A DNA stretch of 64,000 bases from Planctomycetota bacterium (GTDB taxonomy: Bacteria > Planctomycetota > Phycisphaerae > Phycisphaerales > UBA1924), in contig JAEYUO010000097.1 of NCBI GenBank assembly GCA_023432465.1, positions 37,564 to 101,563 of the forward strand, written 5' to 3'. Positions 18,934 through 26,337 of the stretch are shown piece after piece; positions within the stretch are counted from its first letter, which is position 1, and every line of letters starts with the position of its first letter. Position numbers and translations under genes: made by a program. The notes beneath the pieces are model-generated. The model did not search any database and was not told the origin of the DNA. It saw only the letters and a program-made list of their open reading frames with translations.

Positions 18934-18964
18934 GCAACACGGCCCGGAGCGAGTCCGGGCCGTG
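18934..18964 (-). terminator. Hairpin terminator after rpmA
   Basis: CACGGCCCGGA and TCCGGGCCGTG form an 11-bp stem around GCGAG (18938-18964). On the minus strand it is followed by TTGCTTTTGG. It lies 28 bp past the rpmA stop, so it most likely ends the rpmA transcript, though the T-run is interrupted. Confidence 0.65.
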
Positions 18965-18992
18965 ACGGGAGTCTGACTTCGACTGACCGGGG

Positions 18993-19283
18993 TCAGTTGT
19001 TCTTGGCAGCGGTCTTCAGCCAAGTCGGCCGCGGCTCGTTCGCGTCGGTCGGCTCGATGCTGATCTTGCGGCCCTGGAATACCACCTTGCCGTTGATCAA
19101 CGAGTACAGGGTGTCGTCGCGGCCGCGCTCGACCATGAAGCCCGGCTCGAACAACGTGCCGCGCTGGCGGACGATGATCGAACCCGGCTGGGCGAGCTCG
19201 CCGCCGTACAGCTTGATGCCCAAGTACTTGGGGTTGGAGTCGCGACCGTTGCGGGTCGAGCCCTGTCCCTTTTTGTGTGCCAT
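18993..19283 (-). CDS. rpmA: 50S ribosomal protein bL27
   Basis: It has 96 residues starting at ATG 19283 with MAHKKGQGSTRNGRDSNPK, the classic bL27 N-terminus that reaches the peptidyl-transferase centre. The core GIKLYGGE..QPGSIIVRQRGT and the GRDDTLYSLINGKVVF segment are intact. It is usually paired with rplU (bL21), but bL21 is not next to it here. An in-frame upstream start at 19298 would add five residues. Confidence 0.97.
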   Translation of the reverse strand: MAHKKGQGSTRNGRDSNPKYLGIKLYGGELAQPGSIIVRQRGTLFEPGFMVERGRDDTLYSLINGKVVFQGRKISIEPTDANEPRPTWLKTAAKNN

Positions 19284-19384
19284 GACGAATGCCCTCAATA
19301 CCCGCCGCGATCGTCGCGATGGGCCTGAACCTTAGGCCCACGCCCTTTGACCTTCCAGTACGAACAATGCCCTATCGACGCATT

Positions 19385-20044
19385 TCAGCGCATGATCCAA
19401 GACTGTTCCCGAACCGGGATCGACTCAAAGCGGGTGCCGACCAGATCTCCGGGGGAGTCGAAGTCGAGCCGCAGGGTCTTGCGGAGAACGAACCGAACGT
19501 CGGAGTTGGGGGGTTCGACCGTCGCCGTCTCGCCGGAGAAGCCGGCGGCGTAGACCGTCAGGCGCTCGGGATTGGTGTCAGTGACCGGCCAGATCACCAC
19601 GCCGTCTTTCCCGTTCTCGCGACCCTGAAGCAGGGTTCCGATGATCGAAATCTGGTCTTCCGCAAAGCTGTTCTGGAGGGATGCCAGGACGCGTTCCGTG
19701 ACACTCTGCGGGACATCCCGGCCCGAACGCAGGATCTCCCCTTCCCCGTTGGCGAGCTCAAACGCAGGGGCGAAGAGCAGGTCCTCGCCGCTGTTGTTCA
19801 CGACCGAATAGTCCATGTACAGGTACATGCGCGGCCCGACGCCCGGCACATCCATGCTCGTCAGCCGGAGCGTGCCGGGGATGATTTCCAGTTGCCAGCG
19901 GCGGGGGACAGGGTCCGGCTCCGGAGCCAGGCCCATAACCGCGGCGACGGACCCCGCGGCAAACACGGCCGCGGCGAGACGGGACAACCGGCTCGTGGTC
20001 GAGCGGCGGGGTGTACGATGAGCCTCTGGGGCGGTGGGGGGCAT
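19385..20044 (-). CDS. Exported or membrane-anchored protein of unknown function
   Basis: It has 219 residues from ATG 20044 with AGGAG eight bases upstream. An N-terminal hydrophobic segment (LAAAVFAAGSVAAVMGLAPE, about residues 24-43) looks like a signal peptide or anchor. A beta-rich domain follows, containing GPRMYLYMDYSVVNNSGEDLLFAP. That segment resembles proteins that describe comparison of an attribute between a base and a derived state, but I do not recognise the family. The reading frame extends far upstream on the minus strand, but only as the antisense of the GNAT gene. It is divergent from the GNAT gene. Confidence 0.7.
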   Translation of the reverse strand: MPPTAPEAHRTPRRSTTSRLSRLAAAVFAAGSVAAVMGLAPEPDPVPRRWQLEIIPGTLRLTSMDVPGVGPRMYLYMDYSVVNNSGEDLLFAPAFELANGEGEILRSGRDVPQSVTERVLASLQNSFAEDQISIIGTLLQGRENGKDGVVIWPVTDTNPERLTVYAAGFSGETATVEPPNSDVRFVLRKTLRLDFDSPGDLVGTRFESIPVREQSWIMR

Positions 20045-20135
20045 GAAACGGTCTCCTGATCGCGGCTCGGATCGATGTCCGAAGGTTGGGAGTGTACAGA
20101 GCGAGTACGCGGCGGGAAAGCCGGGGTTCCTTCGG

Positions 20136-21203
20136 ATGACCACCTTCGTCGGCGACATCGAGTCTGGATCCGCCGGTCGCAGGCCCACGCCGCCCCAGCC
20201 CGTGGCGGTCTTCATTCCGCCGGAGCTTCGGCTCGCGGCGTGTGCCCGGCTCGTGGCGGACCACGCCCCAGAGCCCCAGCTTGCCGCCCGGAGGTTTGTG
20301 GAGACCGCCGCCGAACTGGGGATTGACCTGTCCCTGATGTGGGGAACCTTGGACCCAACCCGGACGGAAGTCCGGCAGGTCGTGCTGGCCGTGGTCGGGG
20401 CGGGGCGGACGGCCATGCTGTTCCTCTCCGGCGACACTCGTCGGAAGGGGGTGCACTTCGGGGGATCCGGGGAACAGGCCAACCTGGAACGGGTGGCGGT
20501 CATTGAGGCGGCGTGCAAGGCACTCTCGGCGCCTATTCCGGGGAAGACCTCGCTGGGTATCCGGCTTGCCCAAGCTCTGCTCGAGCCCCACGAGACCTCC
20601 GTGCTGATCGCGCTGCGGAGAGCCGGCTTCCGCCAACTCGGCGACCTCGCGTACATGCGTCGGGAGCCGGCGCCGATGCCCAGCCCAAGCCGCGGCGGCC
20701 AGTTGCCGGCGGGCATGCGGATGGTATCGATCGCTGATCTGACCATGTCCGGTGTCAGCACGGCGGAGATCGACCGGTTGCTGCTGGTCACGCTGGAAGC
20801 GTCGTATGTCAACACCAAGGACTGCCCCGAGCTGTGCGGATTGCGAGATGCACGCGATGTGCTTGAGTCTCACAAGGCGGTCGGACGGTTTGACCCCGCT
20901 CTGTGGTGGGTGATGTTCGATGGCGACCAGCCCGTGGGGTGTGCGCTCTTCTCGGTATCGCCGGAGCACGACTCCCTCGAACTGGTATACATCGGCCTCG
21001 CCGAAGCAGCGCGGGGCCGGGGGATCGGCTCGGCGTTTCTCGATGCCTCTCTCCGAGCGGTCGGCGACCGCGTGATGATGTCGGGCGGCGTGACGTGCGC
21101 GGTGGACACGCGCAACACCGCGGCGCTGCGGCTGTATCAGCATGCGCGGTTCCGGCGGTTCAGCGTGCGGATCCCCATGATCCGGCCGCTGGCGACGAGT
21201 TGA
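20136..21203 (+). CDS. GNAT-family N-acetyltransferase
   Basis: It has 355 residues from ATG 20136; an upstream in-frame start at 20034 would overlap the divergent gene. The C-terminal ~150 residues carry the acetyl-CoA-binding signature AARGRGIGSAFLDASLR near residue 292, followed by CAVDTRNTAALRLYQHARFR, the usual GNAT motif B. The N-terminal ~190 residues form a second, degenerate GNAT-like half (VVGAGRTAMLFLSGD), so the protein may be a tandem GNAT. The substrate cannot be inferred. It lies just upstream of the dnaA region. Confidence 0.85.
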   Translation: MTTFVGDIESGSAGRRPTPPQPVAVFIPPELRLAACARLVADHAPEPQLAARRFVETAAELGIDLSLMWGTLDPTRTEVRQVVLAVVGAGRTAMLFLSGDTRRKGVHFGGSGEQANLERVAVIEAACKALSAPIPGKTSLGIRLAQALLEPHETSVLIALRRAGFRQLGDLAYMRREPAPMPSPSRGGQLPAGMRMVSIADLTMSGVSTAEIDRLLLVTLEASYVNTKDCPELCGLRDARDVLESHKAVGRFDPALWWVMFDGDQPVGCALFSVSPEHDSLELVYIGLAEAARGRGIGSAFLDASLRAVGDRVMMSGGVTCAVDTRNTAALRLYQHARFRRFSVRIPMIRPLATS

Positions 21204-21706
21204 GTCGTTTGACCCGTGAATCACAGTGCCGCAGCGCGTTTTCCACATCGTTCTCCACGCGGACCGCGGTCGCTGCATCAAGACGTGGACAAACTTTTTT
21301 CCGCGGCGCAAGTACCGGCTTTTGCAGTGCTCCGTGCGACCGAGCGCGTCTGGCGACGATGTCCGCGCTTGAGGCCGACCGCGTCGCTCGATATTCTGTG
21401 CCCGGCGGCCAGGGATTCGGCCGCACGTTCCACGTCACGATGATGACCTGATCAGCAACAAGCCCGCGCAGCCGCACCGGCGATGCTGCAACGGCCCTTG
21501 GTTGATGCCGCGACGTTGTCGCGGCAAGGGGTCTCTGCTCGCCCTGCTCTCCGCGGATGTGTTTGCGGAGGGACGGTCGTTCATCGTGGTGTGCCCGCCG
21601 TGGGAAGGACTCCGAGTCACAGATCGGCCACGAAGCCGTGGCGCCTCAACTCTCGCCGTGCGTTTTGCACGTCGCGGCGGAGCTACAAACCCGAAGGGTG
21701 TGACCT
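21204..21706. other. Non-coding region upstream of dnaA with DnaA-box-like sites; candidate replication origin
   Basis: No reading frame in these 503 bp looks real. Three DnaA-box-like 9-mers occur in 54 bp: TTTTCCACA at 21239, TTCTCCACG at 21251, and TTGTCCACG on the minus strand at 21284-21292. A fourth, weaker GTCTCCACA (minus) lies at 21706. The third site is followed by the T-rich run AAACTTTTTTCC. Such a cluster next to dnaA is typical of a bacterial oriC, but the A+T-rich unwinding element is short, so this is a candidate only. Confidence 0.5.
21239..21292. promoter_or_regulatory. DnaA-box cluster
   Basis: Three 9-mers at 21239 (TTTTCCACA), 21251 (TTCTCCACG) and 21284 (minus strand TTGTCCACG) match the DnaA box TTATCCACA at seven or eight of nine positions. 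They could serve replication initiation or dnaA autoregulation. Confidence 0.5.
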
Positions 21707-23428
21707 GTGGAGACACGTCACGCTTCGCTCGCGATGCCGGACCGGAGAGACCAAGAGCACAGGGAAGGAAGGCGATGCGACGACTCTGTTGAGGCTCGAC
21801 GTTCAGAAACCGATGACTGGTCCGGCGCGCCCGGCGCAAGCGTCATGCCGATCGCCGGGCGGAGCGCATTGGTGCACGATCTGCCCGCGAGCGACAGCAC
21901 GCTGACCGAGCGGCTGGTGCGCATCATCGGGAAGTCGAGCTTCGACCGCTACTTCGACGGGCGCGTCGAGCTTCGGCCATCCGAGGGGCGGCTGGAGGTT
22001 CATGTCTCAAGCCAGGCCGCGGCGGATGTGCTGCGCCGCCGATTCGGGATCGCCCTGCGCCAGGCCGGCAGCGAGGCCGCGGAAGTCGGCGGCCGGTCGT
22101 CCGAGGTGGTGTTCGTTGCCGCATCGGAGCAGGCACCCGAGCCAAGGCAGAGCGGGGCGGCTCCGGTCGTTGCGTCCGCGGCGCCGACCGTGCACGCGGC
22201 GGCGGTGCGGACCCACGGCCACCATGCGCCGCCGACGCGCTACCGCCTCGAAGACTACGTTGTCGGCGAATCCAACCGCATGGCCTACAACGCCGCCGGG
22301 CACATGGCCAATGGCGACGACCCTGGCGCGGCGAGAACGCTGTTCATCCACGGGCCGTGCGGGCTCGGCAAGACGCACCTGCTCCAGGGTGTGGCGCAGC
22401 GATTCCGCGAACGGCAGCCGGGCGCGGTTGTCCGAATCACCAGCGGCGAGGCGTTCATGAACGACTTCGTCGCATCGATCCGCGCGGCGGGGGCGGAGGG
22501 TCGATCCGGCCCCGGCGGCGTGTCGAAGTTCCGCAGCGCGTACCGTCGCGCGGACCTGCTGTGCATCGACGATGTCCACTTCCTCGCCGCGAAGCAGGCG
22601 ACGCAGGACGAACTGCTGCACACGTTCGACGAGATCGAGCGTGGCGGGGCACGGGTGCTGCTCATCAGCGATCAGCACCCGCGGTCGCTGCGCAAGTTCA
22701 GTCCCGCGCTGGTCTCTCGCTTCATGTCCGGCATGGTCGCGAGCATCGCGCCGCCGGAGGCCGCGCTGCGGGAGCGCATCGTGCGGGTCTTTGCGATCCG
22801 CCGCGGCCTGGCTCTCGATGACTCGGGCGTGCGTTCTCTCGCTTCCCGCGCGGCGTGGACGCCGGGCGCAAGCACCGGCCCATCAATCCGGGATATCGAG
22901 GGGATGCTGACCAAGATCGATGCCCTCAAGCGCGTCGCGCCGGAGTATCTGAGCGCCGACGGCCGGATCGGCGCCGGAGCGGTCGATCGCGCGTTCGGCG
23001 GCGGGGGCACGCATCCCTTTGCACCGGGTTCAACGGACGCCAACGCCGAGCGGAACGGCGCGTCGCTCGTATCCGGCCAGCGGCCGGCAAAGCCCGTCCG
23101 CATGCACGTCATCATCGCGCAAACGTGCGCGGCGATCGGCGTCGAGTTCGCGGACCTTGGCGGGAAGACCCGCCACAAGCGCGTGGTGCTCGCCCGATCG
23201 CTTGTCACCTACATCGCGCGCGCGCTGACCACCCAGAGCTTCCCCGATATCGCCCGCGCGCTCGGCCGGCCCAGCCACTCAACGGTCATCACCGCCTATC
23301 AGCGATTCTGCAGGCAGCTTGAGGCGGATGAACCCGTCACGCTCGAGCATGCCGCGGAACCCACGACGTTGAGCGTGCTGACGCGGCAACTGATTGAAGC
23401 AGTTGTGCATGCTTCAGCCAAAGGCTGA
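21707..23428 (+). CDS. dnaA: Chromosomal replication initiator DnaA
   Basis: It has 573 residues from GTG 21707, which has AAGGG nine bases upstream; ATG 21845 is an alternative that begins closer to domain I. Domain I (LTERLVRIIGKSSFDRYF near residue 65) is followed by an Ala/Pro-rich linker. The AAA+ module has Walker A GPCGLGKTHLLQ near 215 and Walker B LLCIDDVHFL near 283. The C-terminal DNA-binding domain has GRPSHSTVITAYQRF near 519, matching the DnaA signature. A Gly/Ala-rich insert (about residues 420-450) precedes domain IV. Its stop lies inside a hairpin that may terminate transcription. Confidence 0.95.
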   Translation: METRHASLAMPDRRDQEHREGRRCDDSVEARRSETDDWSGAPGASVMPIAGRSALVHDLPASDSTLTERLVRIIGKSSFDRYFDGRVELRPSEGRLEVHVSSQAAADVLRRRFGIALRQAGSEAAEVGGRSSEVVFVAASEQAPEPRQSGAAPVVASAAPTVHAAAVRTHGHHAPPTRYRLEDYVVGESNRMAYNAAGHMANGDDPGAARTLFIHGPCGLGKTHLLQGVAQRFRERQPGAVVRITSGEAFMNDFVASIRAAGAEGRSGPGGVSKFRSAYRRADLLCIDDVHFLAAKQATQDELLHTFDEIERGGARVLLISDQHPRSLRKFSPALVSRFMSGMVASIAPPEAALRERIVRVFAIRRGLALDDSGVRSLASRAAWTPGASTGPSIRDIEGMLTKIDALKRVAPEYLSADGRIGAGAVDRAFGGGGTHPFAPGSTDANAERNGASLVSGQRPAKPVRMHVIIAQTCAAIGVEFADLGGKTRHKRVVLARSLVTYIARALTTQSFPDIARALGRPSHSTVITAYQRFCRQLEADEPVTLEHAAEPTTLSVLTRQLIEAVVHASAKG

Positions 23429-23440
23429 AGCAGATTTTGG
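23411..23440 (+). terminator. Hairpin over the dnaA stop codon
   Basis: GCTTCAGCC-AAA-GGCTGAAGC (23411-23431) is a perfect 9-bp stem that includes the dnaA TGA. It is followed by AGATTTTGG, the start of the left arm of the four-helix-bundle cassette. The T-run is short, so it is a weak terminator, or the site where the cassette entered. Confidence 0.5.
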
Positions 23441-23466
23441 ATTGCGGATTTTGGATTGTGGATTGA
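23433..23466 (+). repeat. Left inverted arm (heptamer repeats) of four-helix-bundle cassette 1
   Basis: It is built of 7-nt units related to GATTTTG/GATTGCG/GATTGTG. It matches the reverse complement of the right arm (23922-23955) at 31 of 34 positions. It begins 5 bp after the dnaA stop. Confidence 0.85.
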
Positions 23467-23531
23467 TCGGACCTGATGCCTTGAGCGTGAACGAGTCCGC
23501 GAAGTGCGACTGTCGCCGTACACTTCCGGGC

Positions 23532-23909
23532 ATGACTGAGGCAGAACTCAAGGCTCGCACCAAGGCCTTCGCTCTTCGTGTGATGAAGCTCGTCGATGCG
23601 CTTCCCAAAAACCGGGCCGCGGATGTGGTGGGCCGTCAGGTGCTTCGCTCGGCAACGTCGGTCGGCGCCAACTACCGTTCGGCGTGTCGAGCGCGGTCGC
23701 AGGCCGACTTTGTGAACAAACTGGCAATCGTCGAGGAGGAGGCGGATGAGACCGCATACTGGCTGGAGCTTCTGGCCGATGCGGGCCTGATCAAGCCGGG
23801 CCGCCTGGCCGATCTCATGGGCGAGTGCAACGAGATCACTGCGATCGTAGTGGCCTCAATCCGGACGTCGCGACGATCTACCTCGAGACGGGGCACAGTG
23901 CGCACGTGA
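23532..23909 (+). CDS. Four-helix-bundle protein (23S rRNA IVS-ORF / S23-like family), cassette 1
   Basis: It has 125 residues from ATG 23532. The segment RSATSVGANYRSACRARS near residue 41 and EEADETAYWLELLADAGLI near 70 are the family hallmarks. Related proteins are encoded in intervening sequences of 23S rRNA and, more distantly, include the Avd accessory protein of diversity-generating retroelements; a biochemical role is not established. The gene lies inside a 523-bp unit closed by inverted heptamer arms (23433-23466 and 23922-23955), between dnaA and an aminotransferase. No good ribosome binding site is visible. A divergent relative in the same arrangement lies at 50662. Confidence 0.88.
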   Translation: MTEAELKARTKAFALRVMKLVDALPKNRAADVVGRQVLRSATSVGANYRSACRARSQADFVNKLAIVEEEADETAYWLELLADAGLIKPGRLADLMGECNEITAIVVASIRTSRRSTSRRGTVRT

Positions 23910-23921
23910 CGAGGTGCTTCC

Positions 23922-23955
23922 TCAATCCACATTCCAAAATCCAAAATCCAAAATC
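23922..23955 (+). repeat. Right inverted arm of four-helix-bundle cassette 1
   Basis: It contains the heptamers CAATCCA, CATTCCA, AAATCCA (twice) and AAATCGA in register. It pairs with 23433-23466 (31 of 34 positions). It ends 9 bp before the aminotransferase ATG, with no separate ribosome binding site between. Confidence 0.85.
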
Positions 23956-23964
23956 GAACTCCTC

Positions 23965-25194
23965 ATGCACGAAATCCCCCTTTCCCGTCCCGACATCACC
24001 TCCGCCGAGATCGATCTGGTCGTTCAGACCATGAAGTCCGGCCGGCTCGCCCTCGGGCCCATGGCCGAGCGATTCGAGCAGACCGTGGCCGCGAGCGCCG
24101 ACCGGCAGCACGGCGTCTGCGTCTCCAGCGGCACCGCGGGTCTGCACCTGGCCCTGCTCGCCCTGGGTATCGGCCCCGGCGATGAGGTCATCACCACGCC
24201 GTTCTCGTTCGTCGCCTCCGCCAACTGCATCCTCTACGTCGGCGCCAAGCCCGTCTTCGTGGACATCGATCCCAAGACGCTGAACATGGACCCCGAGAAG
24301 CTCCAGGCCGCGATCACGCCGCGGACGAAGGCGATCGTCGCGGTCGAGACGTTCGGCAATCCGGCGCACATGGACACCTACGAATCCATCGCCAAGCGCC
24401 ACGAGATCCCGCTCATCGAGGACTGCTGCGAGGCCCTCGGAGTCCGCCATCGCGGCCGCCCCGCGGGCAGTTTCGGGCGCATCGGCGTCTTCGCGTTCTA
24501 TCCCAACAAGCAGATCACCACCGGCGAGGGCGGGTGCATCGTCACCGATGATCGTCGCTTGGCCAACCTGTGCCGGTCCATGCGCAACCAAGGCCGTGCC
24601 ATCGTCGATCCGCAGGACACCAAGCCGGACCTTTCGCGAGCGGTCGCCGGCGCGATCGGCGGCGGCGGCGGTTCGGTCGGCTCATGGCTGAGCCACGAGC
24701 GGCTGGGGTACAACTTCCGCATGTCGGAGATCAACGCCGCGATCGGCGTAGCACAGATGCGACGGCTGGAGGAGATCACCCACAAGCGGCAGCACGTGGC
24801 CAAGATGTACTTCAACCGGCTCTCGGGCAATCACGACCTGGTGCTGCCGACACTGCTCAGCGAGACGGAGATGTCGTGGTTCGTCTTCGTGGTGCGGCTG
24901 GGCGGGTCGGGGACATGGAACCGGGATGAGCGAGACCGCATCATCGCCGGGCTGCGCAGGCACGAGATCGGCGCATCGGATTACTTCCCCTGCATCCACA
25001 CACAGCCGTTCTATGAAGCGCTCGCCGCGGAGGGAAAGGTCCGCGGCCGTTCCGGCGACTTCCCCATCGCCGAGAGCGTCAGCCAGCGCACCATCGCCCT
25101 GCCGTTCTACAACGACCTGACCGAGCGCGATGTGGAGATCGTCTGCGGCACGTTGGAGCTGATGATGAGCCGCGAGAACCTCGGGCGGGGGTGA
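23965..25194 (+). CDS. DegT/DnrJ/EryC1/StrS-family aminotransferase
   Basis: It has 409 residues from ATG 23965. It is a PLP-dependent sugar-nucleotide aminotransferase of the fold-type I group. The family marks are RPDITSAEID near the N-terminus, SSGTAGLHLALLALGIGPGD near 52, PFSFVASANCILYVGAKPVF, EDCCEALG near residue 153, and the Schiff-base lysine in FYPNKQITTGEGG near 182. Relatives build amino sugars for surface polysaccharides. The gene is flanked by two acquired-looking pieces: cassette 1 upstream, and the DUF1963-like gene with a partial copy of its own 3' end downstream. The upstream frame reads through the right arm and is not used. Confidence 0.92.
   Translation: MHEIPLSRPDITSAEIDLVVQTMKSGRLALGPMAERFEQTVAASADRQHGVCVSSGTAGLHLALLALGIGPGDEVITTPFSFVASANCILYVGAKPVFVDIDPKTLNMDPEKLQAAITPRTKAIVAVETFGNPAHMDTYESIAKRHEIPLIEDCCEALGVRHRGRPAGSFGRIGVFAFYPNKQITTGEGGCIVTDDRRLANLCRSMRNQGRAIVDPQDTKPDLSRAVAGAIGGGGGSVGSWLSHERLGYNFRMSEINAAIGVAQMRRLEEITHKRQHVAKMYFNRLSGNHDLVLPTLLSETEMSWFVFVVRLGGSGTWNRDERDRIIAGLRRHEIGASDYFPCIHTQPFYEALAAEGKVRGRSGDFPIAESVSQRTIALPFYNDLTERDVEIVCGTLELMMSRENLGRG
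25093..25192 (+). repeat. 100-bp direct repeat, copy A (3' end of the aminotransferase gene)
   Basis: These 100 bp encode the last ~33 residues of the aminotransferase. They recur at 26211-26310 with two mismatches (98/100), framing the DUF1963-like gene. Confidence 0.95.
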
Positions 25195-25283
25195 GTGCGC
25201 CTATCGCCCTCGACGGTTTGTACTTTGATGTGCCGCGCTGTTTTCAGCTTACGCATCGACGCTATAGCAAGTAGACTGTCCCC

Positions 25284-26198
25284 ATGCTGAATCCAGTCCA
25301 TGGTGCCCGAATCGATCCCAAGCGGCAACACCCAGTCCTCGACATTCGACACTGGGAGGCGGAGTTCCCAATTGGGGACTGGCGAAAGTGTGACTACTCG
25401 GTCGCCACACCCGAGGAACTCGCGCGTGCGGAGCAAGCTAGACGACTGGCTTCGGTGAAGGGACCTCTTGGCCCATCGGTTCCTGCAGATGTGTTCGTCT
25501 GGTCCGACTCTCCGGATCACGAGCGTCCATGGCTCACCCGCATCGGCGGCATTCCTTGGCGTGAGAAGGGCAAGCCGTGGCCGAAGGGACCTGATGGTGT
25601 GCCGCTCTGCTTCCTCGCCCAGATCTGCTTCGTCGATTCGAAGGACATTCTGGCGCATGAACTACCCGGCGATGTGGCCCTGATTTTCGGTCAGTGGAGC
25701 AAGGGCTGGGCGACCATCTTTGAATGCGGAGTCCTTGAGTGGTCGAACTTGAAGCTGAAAGAGCCGCAGGACCTCTTCGATCTCACTTGGACAACCGAGC
25801 TTCCCTTCAAGTACGGTGGAGTCATTCATCGCACTGTGCAGTACACGGACTGGCGCACGTCGGACCCGGCGTTCGAGGCTGCGGGTTTCAAAGACGGTGG
25901 CTTCTTCAAGGCCGAGATGCAGGCGACTTCGATCGGAAGCTACTCCGGTCTACCACAGGGCTGGCCGTTCGAAGCCGGCGATGGCTGCTCGCTCGTCGCA
26001 GTTCTCAGTTCGTTCAGCATGAATGGTCGCTGGCCCTTGGTCGATGTCCCGAACGCACTGGTGAGTGTCGATTCACAAGGTGCGGAATCGCAATTCAGTT
26101 TCCATAAGGCGAATGACCTGAGCATCCACGGCGCGGGTTGCGCCTACATCTATCGCAACGCAAAGGGTGAGTTCAAGCTGCAGACATCTACCAGCTGA
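25284..26198 (+). CDS. DUF1963 (YwqG)-like protein, possibly acquired
   Basis: It has 304 residues from ATG 25284; no ribosome binding site is evident. The motif TRIGGIPWREKG near residue 88, PKGPDGVPLCFLAQICFVDS, and a Tyr/Gly-rich C-terminal region are typical of the DUF1963/YwqG family, whose function is unknown. The gene is less GC-rich and uses more rare codons than its neighbours. It lies between two copies of the aminotransferase 3' end (25093 and 26211), so it was probably brought in by integration of a molecule carrying that end, or by duplication. It is followed immediately by the second copy (12 bp gap). Confidence 0.75.
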   Translation: MLNPVHGARIDPKRQHPVLDIRHWEAEFPIGDWRKCDYSVATPEELARAEQARRLASVKGPLGPSVPADVFVWSDSPDHERPWLTRIGGIPWREKGKPWPKGPDGVPLCFLAQICFVDSKDILAHELPGDVALIFGQWSKGWATIFECGVLEWSNLKLKEPQDLFDLTWTTELPFKYGGVIHRTVQYTDWRTSDPAFEAAGFKDGGFFKAEMQATSIGSYSGLPQGWPFEAGDGCSLVAVLSSFSMNGRWPLVDVPNALVSVDSQGAESQFSFHKANDLSIHGAGCAYIYRNAKGEFKLQTSTS

Positions 26199-26210
26199 CG
26201 CCGAGCCCCA

Positions 26211-26310
26211 ATCGCGCTGCCGTTCTACAACGACCTGACCGAGCGCGATGTGGAGATCGTCTGCGGCACGCTGGAGCTGATGATGAGCCGCGAGAACCTC
26301 GGGCGGGGGT
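26211..26310 (+). repeat. 100-bp direct repeat, copy B (orphan aminotransferase 3' end)
   Basis: It is identical to 25093-25192 except at two positions, including the frame and an in-frame stop. It has no start, promoter or upstream part of the gene, so it is a partial gene remnant. Confidence 0.95.
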
Positions 26311-26337
26311 AAAGAACCCGGGCAGAGTTGGCGCGGT

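Noticed and set aside
21483..21905. 140-residue frame upstream of and overlapping dnaA
   Set aside because: No domain match, composition typical of non-coding GC-rich DNA, and overlaps the dnaA start in another frame.
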